From Scytolyngbya sp. HA4215-MV1 (GTDB lineage: Bacteria; Cyanobacteriota; Cyanobacteriia; Leptolyngbyales; Leptolyngbyaceae), in assembly GCA_019359045.1 (NCBI GenBank), contig JAHHIA010000008.1, positions 62,001 to 126,000 on the forward strand: DNA of 64,000 bases. The letters run 5' to 3'. The notes under the pieces were generated by a model that was not told the DNA's origin, did no database searches, and saw only the letters and a list, made by a program, of their open reading frames with translations. This document shows positions 49,232 to 59,656 of this stretch, one piece after another (the stretch's first letter is position 1; each line of letters begins with the position of its first letter). A program made the translations under genes and the position numbers.

Positions 49232-50284
49232 ATGAAAGCGCAAGTGTTTCGAGGGGTGAATCAACTCAGCTATGAAGAGGTGCCCATACCGGAGGTTGCA
49301 GCGGACGAGGTACTGGTGCAGGTAAGGGTGGTGGGTTTGTGTCAGTCTGATATCAAGAAGATTCGCTATCCGTTGTATGAGCCACCCAGGATTTTTGGAC
49401 ATGAAACGGCAGGGACGATCGCAATCGTCGGTTCTGAGGTGCAAGGGTGGCAAGTGGGCGATCGAGTGGTGGTATTGCACCACATTCCCTGTATGCATTG
49501 TAACTATTGTTTGAACGAAAATTTTTCAATGTGTGAGGTCTACAAGAACATCACAACCACAGCGGGTTTTGCTCCCAGTGGGGGCGGATTTGCTGAGTAT
49601 GTCAAAGTGCCGGGTCACATCGTGCGGCAGGGGGGATTGATCCCGATTCCAGATGCTATTACCTTTGAGCAAGCTAGTTTTGTGGAGCCAACCAATTGTT
49701 GCCTAAAAGCTATTAAAAAAGCCCGCATTGAGCATGGACAGACCGTTTTGGTAACGGGGGCAGGTCCGATCGGGCTGATGTTTATTATGTTAGTTAACTA
49801 TTTGGGGGCACGGGCGATCGCTACTGACCTGATCCCCAGTCGCATCGCAAAGGCTTTGCAGGTAGGAGCTGAGGCTGCATTTGATGCCCGCGATTCCGAT
49901 CTTGTGACTAAAATCCAGTCGGTCACTCAAGGCATGGGAGTAGACACCAGTCTGCTGGCAGTCCCCAGTGAAAAAGCATTTTTCCAGGCGCTCGATTGCA
50001 CTCGGAAGGGTGGCAAGATTTTGTTTTTTGCCGAATTTCCTGATGAGGTGGAGATCCTACTGAATCCCAACATTCTCTACCGAAGAGAAATCGATTTAAT
50101 GGGAAGCTACAGTTCCTCTTATCGGGTACAAGCACTTGCAGCGGACATTGTTTTCAACCAACGCATTGATGTGGATGCACTGGTGAGCGATCGCTATCCC
50201 CTCAAGGATTTGGCGATCGCGGTGGAGCAAGCGGTTTCACCGACTCCAGACACCTACAAAATTCTGATTTATCCAGAATCGTAG
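49232..50284 (+). CDS. Zinc-dependent alcohol dehydrogenase-like (MDR) protein
   Basis: 350 residues of the medium-chain dehydrogenase family. Catalytic zinc ligands are in GLCQSDIKK and GHETAGTI; the structural zinc site is the four-cysteine CMHCNYCLNENFSMC. VTGAGPIGLMFIMLV is the NAD(P) Rossmann glycine motif. The architecture matches sorbitol and threonine dehydrogenases; the true alcohol is not readable. The ATG at 49232 has GAGGAG six bases upstream. It lies alone and diverges from the kinase operon. Confidence 0.88.
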   Translation: MKAQVFRGVNQLSYEEVPIPEVAADEVLVQVRVVGLCQSDIKKIRYPLYEPPRIFGHETAGTIAIVGSEVQGWQVGDRVVVLHHIPCMHCNYCLNENFSMCEVYKNITTTAGFAPSGGGFAEYVKVPGHIVRQGGLIPIPDAITFEQASFVEPTNCCLKAIKKARIEHGQTVLVTGAGPIGLMFIMLVNYLGARAIATDLIPSRIAKALQVGAEAAFDARDSDLVTKIQSVTQGMGVDTSLLAVPSEKAFFQALDCTRKGGKILFFAEFPDEVEILLNPNILYRREIDLMGSYSSSYRVQALAADIVFNQRIDVDALVSDRYPLKDLAIAVEQAVSPTPDTYKILIYPES

Positions 50285-50430
50285 TCAGGAGAGAGGCTCT
50301 TATATAGCCCTTTTCAAGGGTGTGAAATACAGTGAGGGTGTTTTGCACCCCGCTATACTTCACACTGCTGTACTTCACTCAGGTGAAAACTGGTATAAGG
50401 AGATTTCTATCAAACAAATTACGCGCTGGC

Positions 50431-50472
50431 TTCGACTCCGCTCAGCTAGCTTTTGCCCTGAGCGAAGTCGAA
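50431..50472. repeat. Cyanobacterial 15-bp inverted repeat (TTCGACTCCGCTCAG type)
   Basis: Arms TTCGACTCCGCTCAG (50431-50445) and CTGAGCGAAGTCGAA (50458-50472), with one mismatch and a 12-base loop. This is the widespread 'CTGAGCGAAGTCGAAGGG' repeat of cyanobacteria. It lies between the dehydrogenase and cyclase stops. Confidence 0.75.
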
Positions 50473-50523
50473 GGGCAATGGCAGAGGGCAAAATCTTCTC
50501 TGGAAATCTCTAAAACCTCTTGT

Positions 50524-53202
50524 CTACTTAGTCATCATGATGTGAACCCCATCCCAATCGCGTGGCGGCGGATTGGTCTGATATCCTTTGGCACGATGAA
50601 GATGTACGTTGACTGCCTGATCTTTGGGACGAAGTTGATGCGCTTCTTCAAAGTCCGCGATCGCCTGGTCAAAATTCATCTTGACATAAGCCGCTCGACC
50701 CTTCTCGTAAATCTTCAAAAAACGCTGTTCTTCATCAGTCAAGGGTTGATTGCTATGTCCAAGCAATTCATAGATTTTGACTGCCTGGTGTTTTCCTTTT
50801 ACTCGAATCGTATCTAACTCTCGTACCCAAACCTTGTCTCGACAATGGCTGTAGGTGTATTCACTCAAAATAATGTCGCAACCATATTCCTTCGTAACGC
50901 TTTCCAATCGAGAACTCAGGTTAACGCCATCGCCAATTACGGTATAGTCCATCCGTTTCTGCGACCCAATGTTGCCTGACACCACTTCGCCCGAACTGAT
51001 GCCAATCCCGACATGGATTTGAGGTTGTGATTCTGAAAATCGACGCTGGTTAAACTCGTCTAATCGTCGTCGCATATCCAGAGCAGATTGCACCGCCATC
51101 CAGGCATGATTTTCGACCGGTAGGGGGGCACCGAATACTGCCATCAACGCATCGCCGATAAATTTGTCTAGCGTACCCTCATAGTTAAAAACAGCTTCTA
51201 CCATCGTTTCAAAATATTGGTTCAGCAGTTCTACGACTTTGCTGGCTTCCAAGCTTTCGGTCAGCGTTGTGTAACCCCGAATATCGGAAAATAGGATCGT
51301 GACATCTTTGCGCTCACCGATCATGAGGGCGTCTTCGCCCAATGCCATCACTCGGTCTGCCACACCCGGTGTCATATAACGATACATGGTGGTCTTCATC
51401 CGTTTTTCCTGGCTAATATCTTCCAGGACAACCAACCCACCCCGTACGCCACCTTCTGGGTTGGTCAGTGGGTTAACGGTTAGATTAATGCTGCGTTCGA
51501 TCGGGTGAATTTGATCGATCGTGAATTCAGCGGGAAGCGAAGCTAACCAGGAGTTCACATTCAGCAAGTCGTCACTCTTGAGCATCGCAGCCGTATCTGA
51601 GGTCTCGCCCCAGAGCAGATAACGCTCAGGATCGGTGCGATCGCTGATTACCAGGATGGAAAGCTTCTGTTCTTCGGATGCCCCCTGGGTTCGGAGCATA
51701 GCATCAGCTTCAGTAGTCGGCGCACTCGTTTCTGTGTCCCCGGTTTCGTTGAAAGGAAACGGAGTCTCAAAAATGCCAACATTCAAACTTTGTTCTGGAA
51801 CGTAGTGTTTGGCTGCATATTTGAGACTATCTTCCAACCGCATTTGCAAGTTCTCGATCGGGACAACTTGCCAGACCGGACAACCAATCAGCTTTCTCTC
51901 CCAAATTTGTCGATTTTGTTTATGGGTTATTTGTTTCAGTGGGCAACCCAGCAACTCTAATGCTGCGTCATTAATCGTTACGATATTGCCCTGCATGTCT
52001 GTGGAGATTACGGCATCCGAGAGGCTTTGCAGGATATCTTTTTGATATTGCTTTTCGACCAGAACGTTCTCAAACAGTTGGGCATTTTCTAAAGCAATGC
52101 CCGCTTGAATATTGAACGCCCGCATAAATTCTTCATCAGAACTTGTAAAACTACCCTGACTTTTGTTAATCAGTTGGCTGACACCAATCAAATATCCCTC
52201 CGAGTTGAATACGGGCATACATAGGATATTGCGTGTGTGATAGCCCGTTTTGCGATCAGTATCCGGATTGAAGCGAGGATCTTCGTAAGCATTAGGAATA
52301 TTCAGCGTTTCACCCGTAGAGGCAACATAGCCAGCAATCCCTTTGCTGGCTGAGATCTCGATCGGGATTACCTCTGTCCCTTCCTTATTGGTCACTTTAG
52401 TCCAAAGAATTTCTCGATCGCGATCGAGCAAAAAGAGCGTGCTGCGATCGGCTTGCATGAGATCTCGTGCCTGATCCATCACAGCACGTAAGGTGGTCTC
52501 AACATCTAGACTGCGCCCTAAGGTTTTGGTTGCTTCCAGCAACGCCAGCACACCCCGTTGGTTTCGGGCTGCGACATAGAAGGTATTACAACTCTCCAGA
52601 ATAATCCCGATGGAAGAAGCAAATTCCCGAAAGTGTTGTTCATCAGAAGCATCGAAGGGCTGCTCTCCGATTTTGTTCAGTAATTGCACAACCGCAACAA
52701 TTTTTTCCTGTTTGCTGAAAATCGGCATACAGAGAATATTGCGTGTGTGGTAACCAGTTTGCTTATCGACCTGCTTATTAAAAAGTGGATGGCTATAAGC
52801 ATCAGGAATATTTAAGCACTCGCCAGTCGTGGCGACATGTCCGGCAATGCCTTTGTCGATCGGCACCCGAATCTCCAGCATCTTGTCATTATCGCCTTGA
52901 GCCAGCTTTGCCCAAAGCTGGCCTTTTTCTTCGTCAACTAAAAAAATAGTTGTTCGATCAGCCTGTAAGATTTGACCAATTTTTAGCGTAAATGCTTCCA
53001 GAATTTGCTCTAGCAGAGTTTCTAGGGCTTCGTTGTTGATCAGATCGATCGCCCGTAAAAAATGCTCAAATTCTCTGGTGATCTGTTCTAACAGATCAAT
53101 AAATTTTGCTACGGGCAAATCTTTGACCCGATGGGTCAAGTCGCTCTTGCGATTCACCTGTGTCAGCGTAGCCAGCATACTGCCAGAGTTAGAGAATGTC
53201 AT
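50524..53202 (-). CDS. Class III adenylate cyclase with two GAF domains and a PAS domain
   Basis: 892 residues. Two GAF domains are visible at about 50-210 and 225-385, each with the NKEG/NILCMP-style core (GYHTRNILCMPIF and GYHTRNILCMPVF). A PAS domain follows at about 390-600, then the class III cyclase domain at about 620-800: FSDIRGYTTL gives a metal Asp, DKFIGDALMAVFG a second, and DYTVIGDGVNLSSRLE the nucleotide site. The C-terminal tail carries a TPR-like segment. The GAF architecture resembles CyaB1/CyaB2 of Anabaena, where GAF binds cAMP. cAMP controls motility and development in cyanobacteria. Substrate specificity for ATP is inferred. Confidence 0.93.
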   Translation of the reverse strand: MTFSNSGSMLATLTQVNRKSDLTHRVKDLPVAKFIDLLEQITREFEHFLRAIDLINNEALETLLEQILEAFTLKIGQILQADRTTIFLVDEEKGQLWAKLAQGDNDKMLEIRVPIDKGIAGHVATTGECLNIPDAYSHPLFNKQVDKQTGYHTRNILCMPIFSKQEKIVAVVQLLNKIGEQPFDASDEQHFREFASSIGIILESCNTFYVAARNQRGVLALLEATKTLGRSLDVETTLRAVMDQARDLMQADRSTLFLLDRDREILWTKVTNKEGTEVIPIEISASKGIAGYVASTGETLNIPNAYEDPRFNPDTDRKTGYHTRNILCMPVFNSEGYLIGVSQLINKSQGSFTSSDEEFMRAFNIQAGIALENAQLFENVLVEKQYQKDILQSLSDAVISTDMQGNIVTINDAALELLGCPLKQITHKQNRQIWERKLIGCPVWQVVPIENLQMRLEDSLKYAAKHYVPEQSLNVGIFETPFPFNETGDTETSAPTTEADAMLRTQGASEEQKLSILVISDRTDPERYLLWGETSDTAAMLKSDDLLNVNSWLASLPAEFTIDQIHPIERSINLTVNPLTNPEGGVRGGLVVLEDISQEKRMKTTMYRYMTPGVADRVMALGEDALMIGERKDVTILFSDIRGYTTLTESLEASKVVELLNQYFETMVEAVFNYEGTLDKFIGDALMAVFGAPLPVENHAWMAVQSALDMRRRLDEFNQRRFSESQPQIHVGIGISSGEVVSGNIGSQKRMDYTVIGDGVNLSSRLESVTKEYGCDIILSEYTYSHCRDKVWVRELDTIRVKGKHQAVKIYELLGHSNQPLTDEEQRFLKIYEKGRAAYVKMNFDQAIADFEEAHQLRPKDQAVNVHLHRAKGYQTNPPPRDWDGVHIMMTK

Positions 53203-54419
53203 GGTGATGCCCCTACCAGGGCAGCAATTGCCCGGATTCAGTCAAGATGCTCGAAAAGTCAAACAACAGGGGAAATCGCGATCTCACTCAGTCAGGACTC
53301 ACAATCCGTCAATGGAAATTTGACAGTCAAGAGACCCCATCAAGTAGGACTTCAAGAGAATTGTCAATGCATTGAAACCTTACTTGGACAAAGCTTTCAA
53401 ACACGTGCAACATCTCTAGAACATAATCAGCAGTCAGGTACATGTAAAATTTATCTGAAAAGACAAATTTGAACAACGTCAGGCTACATCTGGGGAGAAA
53501 GACTCCAAGAATTTATTGCTAACGCTCAAAATCCTGACGCAGGTAATGCACTATCCTAGCAATCTGCATATCCTACCTTACCTGATCTGCTTCTAAGCAG
53601 CATTAATCTATCGGACAGATTTTTTGAGAATGCATCCCCTAAGCTGACGTTTCCATACAAATCAGCAGAAACGAAAGGTTAAAGGTCAATGCTCGTGCTT
53701 TTCAGGGTAGCACCCTATCGTCTCAAGTCCCTGATACCGATAGAACAGAAGACAACATGATTGAATTCTGATAGATGCAGTAAATGCGAGCGATCGGTAG
53801 AGCAACCCAATGATTCGTAGGATGAGATTCACTTCGCGAATCCATGGAATTCCAGCAATTGAGGCATTCTGTTGTCATTCAGTATCCTACAATCAATTTC
53901 ACTCAGCGATTGGGCAGGAACGTTTGCCCATGAGGATCTCTGGGAAACGAAGACCAAATGACCAGGATTAAGCCTTACTTCACCCAAAAGATTCCAGCCA
54001 GCCGATCGTCCTCGATTAGATTACTTCAAAATACCAAGATTCAGGACAGACCTCACAAATATGGAGACATCTATACATATATCTGATTTAGGAGTTCAGA
54101 TCTATATATAGATCTCCTTGATAGATGCACCGATCGCAAAAATCCGAAGTTATCTATGTGAGAGAGTCAAGCATTTGAACCATTCCTTGAATTTTTTAGA
54201 GAGTGAATCTCAGATTATCTTGTATCGTTTCAGACACTTTGCCCATTTCCTTGCCTTTTTTTTGCTATAGGAAACACGTCCAAGGTTCAAAATATCTAAT
54301 CAGTCTCATTGCTCCCAATGATATTAAAAAAAACTATGATTTGGTGAAAATGGGTCGACTGTATGTATCAACATACACTTGCGCTGTCTTATCTAGAAAA
54401 ACTCACCATCTGTCCGCTT
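53203..54419. other. Long intergenic stretch before trmL
   Basis: About 1.2 kb without a credible gene. Open frames at 53131-53472 and 54203-54532 have no family features. A perfect palindrome lies at 54098-54115. The stretch is AT-rich from about 54040 onward and must include promoters for cyclase (minus) and trmL (plus). I see no RNA gene. Confidence 0.4.
54098..54115. repeat. 18-bp perfect palindrome
   Basis: AGATCTATA followed by its reverse complement TATAGATCT, in AT-rich DNA about 300 bases before trmL. It may be a protein-binding site or chance in a low-complexity region. Confidence 0.4.
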
Positions 54420-54890
54420 ATGCCGCAAGTTGTTCTGATTCATCCTCAAATTCCGCCGAATACCGGCAATATTGCTCGAACCTGTGCTGCTACAGATTCG
54501 GAACTGCATTTAGTGGGTCCTTTAGGGTTTGAAATTAGCGATCGCTACCTCAAACGAGCTGGGTTAGACTACTGGCCCCACGTCAAGCTTCACTACTACC
54601 CATCCCTCGAAGCGTTTCAGAGCATGCGGCAACAACGGAGTGGACGGTGGATCGGCTTTAGCACTTCTGGAAGCTGTAGTTATATTCAGTTTCCGTTTCA
54701 AGCAGATGACTGGTTGCTGTTTGGCAGCGAAACCTTAGGATTACCTCCTGAGATCTTAGAAACTTGCGATGCAACGGTCAAAATTCCCATCAATCGTACC
54801 CATGTTCGCAGCCTCAACCTTTCAGTCAGCGTCGCTGTAGGGCTGTTTGAGGCTTATCGCCAAATTGCCGAAGACTCCCCATCGATTTAG
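54420..54890 (+). CDS. trmL: tRNA (cytidine(34)-2'-O)-methyltransferase TrmL
   Basis: Methylates the 2'-O of the wobble base in tRNA-Leu isoacceptors. 156 residues, a SPOUT-class enzyme. Motifs are LIHPQIPPNTGNIARTCAATD at the N-terminus, GSETLGLPPEI, and IPINRTHVRSLNLSVSVAV, which forms the trefoil knot that binds SAM. The ATG at 54420 gives the family length (E. coli 157); the frame is open to 54363 but adds non-family residues. Confidence 0.93.
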   Translation: MPQVVLIHPQIPPNTGNIARTCAATDSELHLVGPLGFEISDRYLKRAGLDYWPHVKLHYYPSLEAFQSMRQQRSGRWIGFSTSGSCSYIQFPFQADDWLLFGSETLGLPPEILETCDATVKIPINRTHVRSLNLSVSVAVGLFEAYRQIAEDSPSI

Positions 54891-55754
54891 CAACCATGCT
54901 AAGTTTTTCTCTGAACCAAAATATCTTGATCTAGTGGTCTCGTCAGTTGATTTTGATATTGAAAGTTTTTGGGTGGGCAAGTTTACTCCTCCTAAGTCGT
55001 CTTTCATCCGAAACTACTGTATTGCCATAGATTGATGAATCTATAGAACAGGATGAAACCAATGATTAATTACGTCAAATCAGTGGTGTCAAGTAACCCT
55101 GGGTCACGTAACGGATCAATAAACGGTGACGAAAACTTTGTTACCCAAAATACTAAAAAGGAGTAGATACGATAAGAAATTTCTATGGCACTAACAGCAG
55201 CACAAGCCGGTTCAACTCTTAAAAAATTACTGATGAAAAGACATTTTTTTGAATATACGAAGAAAACTTGAAACGCTATTCTCACAGTCGTTTTAGCAAT
55301 TCTGTGATCTGTTCTCAATGCTGCTTTACCAGCAGAGCTAGATAATTTCACGGTTGCTGTTCTGATAATCTAGCGTTTACGATTCACGATTGGAATCAAG
55401 TTTTGATGACATAATTGGCAGCAATGTCAAATCACATTCGGCTTTAGAATTGCCTGAAGCTAATGCTTCATCAATGCTTTAAAGGTTTGGAGTCTAGTCC
55501 TATGGCGCTTTTACGGTTGTAGATTTGCAAAGGTAATGTATATTCACTTATCAAGCAGTCTGACAAGAAGCTCCAAAAAGCCAACTCCAGATTTGCGAAT
55601 AGGCAGTATTTTGCTAGTCAGGTCTGCTTTTATTCATTCCACTGTCTTCAGTTGCCGATTTTTTGAAAGTGTAAACTTGTCTAAATCGGAGAAGCAAGGT
55701 AATCTTGCCTAAGTGTATTTACCGTCTGTGATCCTGATCATTCATTGAGGTGAT
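54891..55754. other. Intergenic stretch before the LysM/M23 gene
   Basis: 864 bases, no credible gene. A 28-codon plus frame at 55184-55270 begins MALTAAQAGS and is then broken, perhaps the remnant of a gene. The minus frame at 55070-55351 covers the same DNA and has no family features. Confidence 0.4.
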
Positions 55755-58124
55755 TTGAATCGCCGGTTGTCGGAGGATCAGATGACTCGAGGACAGTTAA
55801 ACGCTGGACAACTTAGGAGGTCGTTTTTGAAACGGACATTTCCGCAGAAAGTCACACCTTTCAATAGCTGCCAAGCTGATGGCTGTGTGACGGGACAAAC
55901 AAAGCAGGTCTCCCCAGAGGTCAATCGTCGGGCACGTACTTCTGCTGCTGTGATCGGTTTGGCAATCTCAATGGGCGCCCATAGCCTGCTAATGCCTCGG
56001 CAAAGCGATAGCGCCATGGCAGCCGAGCCTGTGGCACCTGAATCAACTTTGGCGGCTTCTACGCCGGTTGAAACTGCTACACTTTTCCCCGGCAATGATG
56101 CAGATTCCCCTGCTGTTGGAGTTTCAAAGTCGGAATCAATCGTCGTTGAGCACACTGTTCAAGAAGGTCAGACCATCTGGCAACTTGCTCAGGTTTACCG
56201 AGTTAGCCCTGCTGAAATTGCTGCTGCAAATGGGTTTTCTTTGGATGTAGTGCTTCGGGTTGGACAAACTTTAAGTATCCCCACCCAACAGCCAGTCTCC
56301 CAACCGCAGGCAATTGCCAGTACCGCGATTGAGGCTTCATCTGAGAGATCTGCTACATCTCCAGATTCTCATAATGCTGTTGATTCAGCCATCACTGCTC
56401 AAGCTTCCGCAGATGCAGCCCTTGCATTAAAGGCAGAACAAGATGCTGCGCTCGTCCGCTTACAGCAAAAGCGGAATGTGCTGAAAAACAGCCTGGCAAA
56501 TTTAAAAGCAGGCAGCATCCCTGCTGATTCCCAGCCCTTTGTAGATAGCAGGCAGCAATCGGATAAAGTGATTGAAGTCTCTGCTTCTCAATTGGCTCAA
56601 GCACTAACACCTGATTCAGCGGTCGTTGCTTATCATCCTTCATCTTCGGTAGGAGCAATTGCTCCTAGTTTGCCTACGGCGCCTGAAGTGCAGGTGGTGG
56701 GAACTGAAGCCGCTAGCTATCAGGTTAAGCCAGGAGACACACTGGATGCGATCGCTCGCCGACATGGACTTTCTAGGAGCGAATTGGCAAAGCTAAACCG
56801 CCTTTCTGATCCGAACTTCATTTTAGTGGGTCAAGTCTTACGGTTGCCAACGGTTGAAGCACAGAATTTGAATGCTCCTGTTATTCCAAGTCTGCCTCGT
56901 TCAACGGCTCCAGTCTCTATTGCCTCTACTGTACCGATTGTTGCAGGCTTAACTGCACCTGCTGTTTCAGACAATTTTGTTTCCACCATTTCCGCAGTTG
57001 CGTCTGAGGAGCGGTCTGCTGTCAGTCTGCCACTCCAGATGGGAGCCAATGCAAATTCTCAACCAGATTTTCAAGGGGTCGTAGCGCCCCCTCAACCCAC
57101 TGAATCCGCTGTAACCATTCCAGTATCTGCACAGACAACCTCACCGGCGTCTGTCGTAGAAACACCCGAAGCCGCAAGAGTCGCTGCCATTCCTCAAAAT
57201 GGGGTACCTGTGGTTCAAGATGCGTTGCAGCAAGTGATTGAGCCGAGTTCTGTTCCTGGACAGAATCGGTATGTTGAAAACCTGCGGACTGAAATTGTCA
57301 AGATGCGGGAAAAATTGGAGGCAGAGCGATCTGCTGCTCCACAAAACACCGAAGTGGTTGCGGTGGCTGAACCCATGGCAGCTCAGCTTGCTGCTTCTGA
57401 GGCAAGCCCCACTGACTTACCCTCTGCTTCTCGATTGATCAACCCAGAGTTCAAGCCCAATCAACATCTTGAAGCCCTGCGGACTGAAGTTCGTGGACTG
57501 AAGTCTCAACCTGTACAGGCCGAACGCCAAGTATCTGCCGTAAAAATGCCTGAACGACAATTGGCACCCGAGGTTAGACAGTCCCAGTCTGCACCACAAG
57601 TTGTGGCTGTAGCTCCACTGGGCTCTGAATCTTACGAGCCGATTTTGCAGTCCGCGCTGGGACAAATGGTATCTCCAGAGTTGCCTCCGATCGGTAATGC
57701 TGAAAGCTATTTGCCTGGTTCTTCCGCCAAGTTTAAGGGTTACATTTGGCCCGCTAAAGGTCTTTTGACCTCTGGTTACGGCTGGCGTTGGGGGCGGATG
57801 CACAAAGGGATTGATATTGCTGCTCCGATCGGTACACCGGTGGTTGCTGCTGCACCTGGTGTTGTCGTGACCGCTGGCTGGAACTCTGGCGGTTATGGCA
57901 ATCTGGTGGAAATCCAGCACGCAGATGGTAGCTTGACTCTTTATGCTCATAACAACCGCATTTTGGTGCGGGAAGGGCAAAAGGTTGATCAGGGGCAGCA
58001 AATTGCTGAGATGGGAAGTACTGGCTATAGCACTGGACCCCATTCCCATTTCGAAGTTCATCTACCTGGTCAAGGGGCTGTCAACCCGATCGCCTACTTA
58101 CCCAAAGGGCATAGGAATTCCTAG
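55755..58124 (+). CDS. LysM/M23 peptidoglycan hydrolase
   Basis: 789 residues. A hydrophobic segment at about 52-71 acts as signal or anchor. The first LysM is at about 132-177 (VQEGQTIWQLAQVYRVS), the second at about 322-367 (VKPGDTLDAIARRHGLS). Two short helical repeats of LRTE type lie at about 510 and 575. The C-terminal M23 peptidase domain (about 680-785) keeps HKGIDIAAP and GPHSHFEVH, the zinc and active-site histidines, and cuts peptidoglycan cross-links. LysM/M23 proteins act in cell division and, in filamentous forms, in septal pore formation. Start: TTG at 55755 has GAGGTG close upstream; an ATG at 55782 with GGAGG is also good. Confidence 0.9.
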   Translation: MNRRLSEDQMTRGQLNAGQLRRSFLKRTFPQKVTPFNSCQADGCVTGQTKQVSPEVNRRARTSAAVIGLAISMGAHSLLMPRQSDSAMAAEPVAPESTLAASTPVETATLFPGNDADSPAVGVSKSESIVVEHTVQEGQTIWQLAQVYRVSPAEIAAANGFSLDVVLRVGQTLSIPTQQPVSQPQAIASTAIEASSERSATSPDSHNAVDSAITAQASADAALALKAEQDAALVRLQQKRNVLKNSLANLKAGSIPADSQPFVDSRQQSDKVIEVSASQLAQALTPDSAVVAYHPSSSVGAIAPSLPTAPEVQVVGTEAASYQVKPGDTLDAIARRHGLSRSELAKLNRLSDPNFILVGQVLRLPTVEAQNLNAPVIPSLPRSTAPVSIASTVPIVAGLTAPAVSDNFVSTISAVASEERSAVSLPLQMGANANSQPDFQGVVAPPQPTESAVTIPVSAQTTSPASVVETPEAARVAAIPQNGVPVVQDALQQVIEPSSVPGQNRYVENLRTEIVKMREKLEAERSAAPQNTEVVAVAEPMAAQLAASEASPTDLPSASRLINPEFKPNQHLEALRTEVRGLKSQPVQAERQVSAVKMPERQLAPEVRQSQSAPQVVAVAPLGSESYEPILQSALGQMVSPELPPIGNAESYLPGSSAKFKGYIWPAKGLLTSGYGWRWGRMHKGIDIAAPIGTPVVAAAPGVVVTAGWNSGGYGNLVEIQHADGSLTLYAHNNRILVREGQKVDQGQQIAEMGSTGYSTGPHSHFEVHLPGQGAVNPIAYLPKGHRNS

Positions 58125-58148
58125 GCTGAGTGATTTGTGTGAGGATTG

Positions 58149-58179
58149 AAAGGGGAGCCAATGGCTCCCCTTTGTTTTT
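58149..58179 (+). terminator. Rho-independent terminator after the LysM/M23 gene
   Basis: AAAGGGGAGCC, an AAT loop and GGCTCCCCTTT form a perfect 11-bp stem followed by GTTTTTC. It lies 24 bases past the stop at 58124. Confidence 0.88.
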
Positions 58180-58257
58180 CTGTATATTTAGCCAAACTTA
58201 CCCTATCTATGGCAATCTGAGAAACAGAGCCAATCACTCATATGAATTCAGCAGTCT

Positions 58258-59484
58258 ATGCAAACTCTGCCTAACCCCGTTGGTGCTAACGCCTTTCTAC
58301 TTTCTTTATCGACCGATCCCACTATTCAGCGACGCAAAACCCGCCCCGTGCGTGTAGGTGATGTCACAATTGGTGGCAGCTATCCCGTCGTAGTGCAATC
58401 CATGATCAATGAGGATACGCTGGATATTGAAGGGTCTGTAGCAGCAATTCGCCGACTCCATGAAATTGGTTGTGAGATTGTACGAGTTACCGTGCCAAGT
58501 CTGGCACATGCTTATGCCTTGGCAGAAATTAAACAGAAATTACTGGCAACTTATCAGGCCGTCCCTCTCGTTGCAGATGTGCATCATAACGGCATGAAAA
58601 TTGCGCTAGAAGTGGCAAAGCATGTGGATAAGGTGCGAATCAATCCAGGTTTGTACGTCTTTGAAAAACCGAAAACCGATCGCACTGAATATACTCAGGC
58701 AGAATTTGACGAAATTGGTGAAAGAATTCGAGAAACCCTCGAACCACTCGTCGTTTCTCTCCGAGACCAAGGAAAAGCAATGCGGATTGGTGTGAATCAC
58801 GGTTCTCTAGCTGAGCGGATGCTGTTTACCTATGGGGACACGCCAGAAGGCATGGTCGAATCTGCGCTAGAGTGCATTCGAATTTGTGAATCCCTCGATT
58901 TTCATAACCTGGTGATCTCGCTCAAAGCATCGCGAGTACCCGTTATGCTCGCAGCCTATCGCTTGCTAGCCCAGCGAATGAATGCGTTGGGGATGGAGTA
59001 TCCATTACACTTAGGGGTCACAGAAGCAGGAGATGGTGAATATGGGCGCATTAAATCGACTGCCGGAATTGGCACACTTTTAGCTGAAGGGATAGGTGAC
59101 ACAATTCGGGTCTCTCTTACCGAGGCTCCTGAGAAAGAAATTCCGGTGTGTTACAGCATCTTGCAAGCATTGGGTTTGCGCAAAACCATGGTTGAGTATG
59201 TTGCCTGCCCCTCTTGTGGACGCACTTTGTTCAATTTAGAAGAGGTGTTGCATCAAGTTCGGGAAGCGACCAAACATCTAACCGGACTGGATATCGCTGT
59301 CATGGGGTGCATTGTCAATGGACCAGGAGAAATGGCAGATGCGGATTACGGCTATGTGGGCAAGCAACCCGGCTATATTTCTCTATACCGAGGAAAAGAG
59401 GAGATTAAAAAAGTTCCGGAATCTCAGGGGGTACAAGAGTTAATTAATTTAATTAAGGCAGACGATCGTTGGGTTGATCCCTAG
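58258..59484 (+). CDS. ispG: 4-hydroxy-3-methylbut-2-enyl diphosphate synthase IspG
   Basis: Catalyses the [4Fe-4S]-dependent reduction of MEcPP to HMBPP, the penultimate step of the non-mevalonate isoprenoid pathway that feeds chlorophyll and carotenoid synthesis. 408 residues. Landmarks: [42 protein letters not shown], and cluster cysteines CPSCGRTLF and [12 protein letters not shown] at 58258 is the first in the frame. It is downstream of a strong terminator, so it has its own promoter. Confidence 0.96.
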   Translation: MQTLPNPVGANAFLLSLSTDPTIQRRKTRPVRVGDVTIGGSYPVVVQSMINEDTLDIEGSVAAIRRLHEIGCEIVRVTVPSLAHAYALAEIKQKLLATYQAVPLVADVHHNGMKIALEVAKHVDKVRINPGLYVFEKPKTDRTEYTQAEFDEIGERIRETLEPLVVSLRDQGKAMRIGVNHGSLAERMLFTYGDTPEGMVESALECIRICESLDFHNLVISLKASRVPVMLAAYRLLAQRMNALGMEYPLHLGVTEAGDGEYGRIKSTAGIGTLLAEGIGDTIRVSLTEAPEKEIPVCYSILQALGLRKTMVEYVACPSCGRTLFNLEEVLHQVREATKHLTGLDIAVMGCIVNGPGEMADADYGYVGKQPGYISLYRGKEEIKKVPESQGVQELINLIKADDRWVDP

Positions 59485-59656
59485 CCTAGGCAAACAACGA
59501 TGACAAGCAATTGTGAGGTGATCGATAGTCGGACAATGGCAGACTTGGACTTCAGCGCCTCTATAAGTGAGTGGTTCATCGCGAAAATCGGCTGCCTTTG
59601 GCCTGCCTGTGTTAGATTGAGCATAAATTTTCAATTCTTTTTCCCGGCTTCAGACT

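Noticed and set aside
53131-53472. 113-codon plus-strand ORF overlapping the cyclase start
   Set aside because: It is antisense to the adenylate cyclase N-terminus and has no family features.
55184-55270. Short plus-strand ORF starting MALTAAQAGS
   Set aside because: Only 28 codons with no ribosome site; it may be a gene remnant, but nothing supports calling it.
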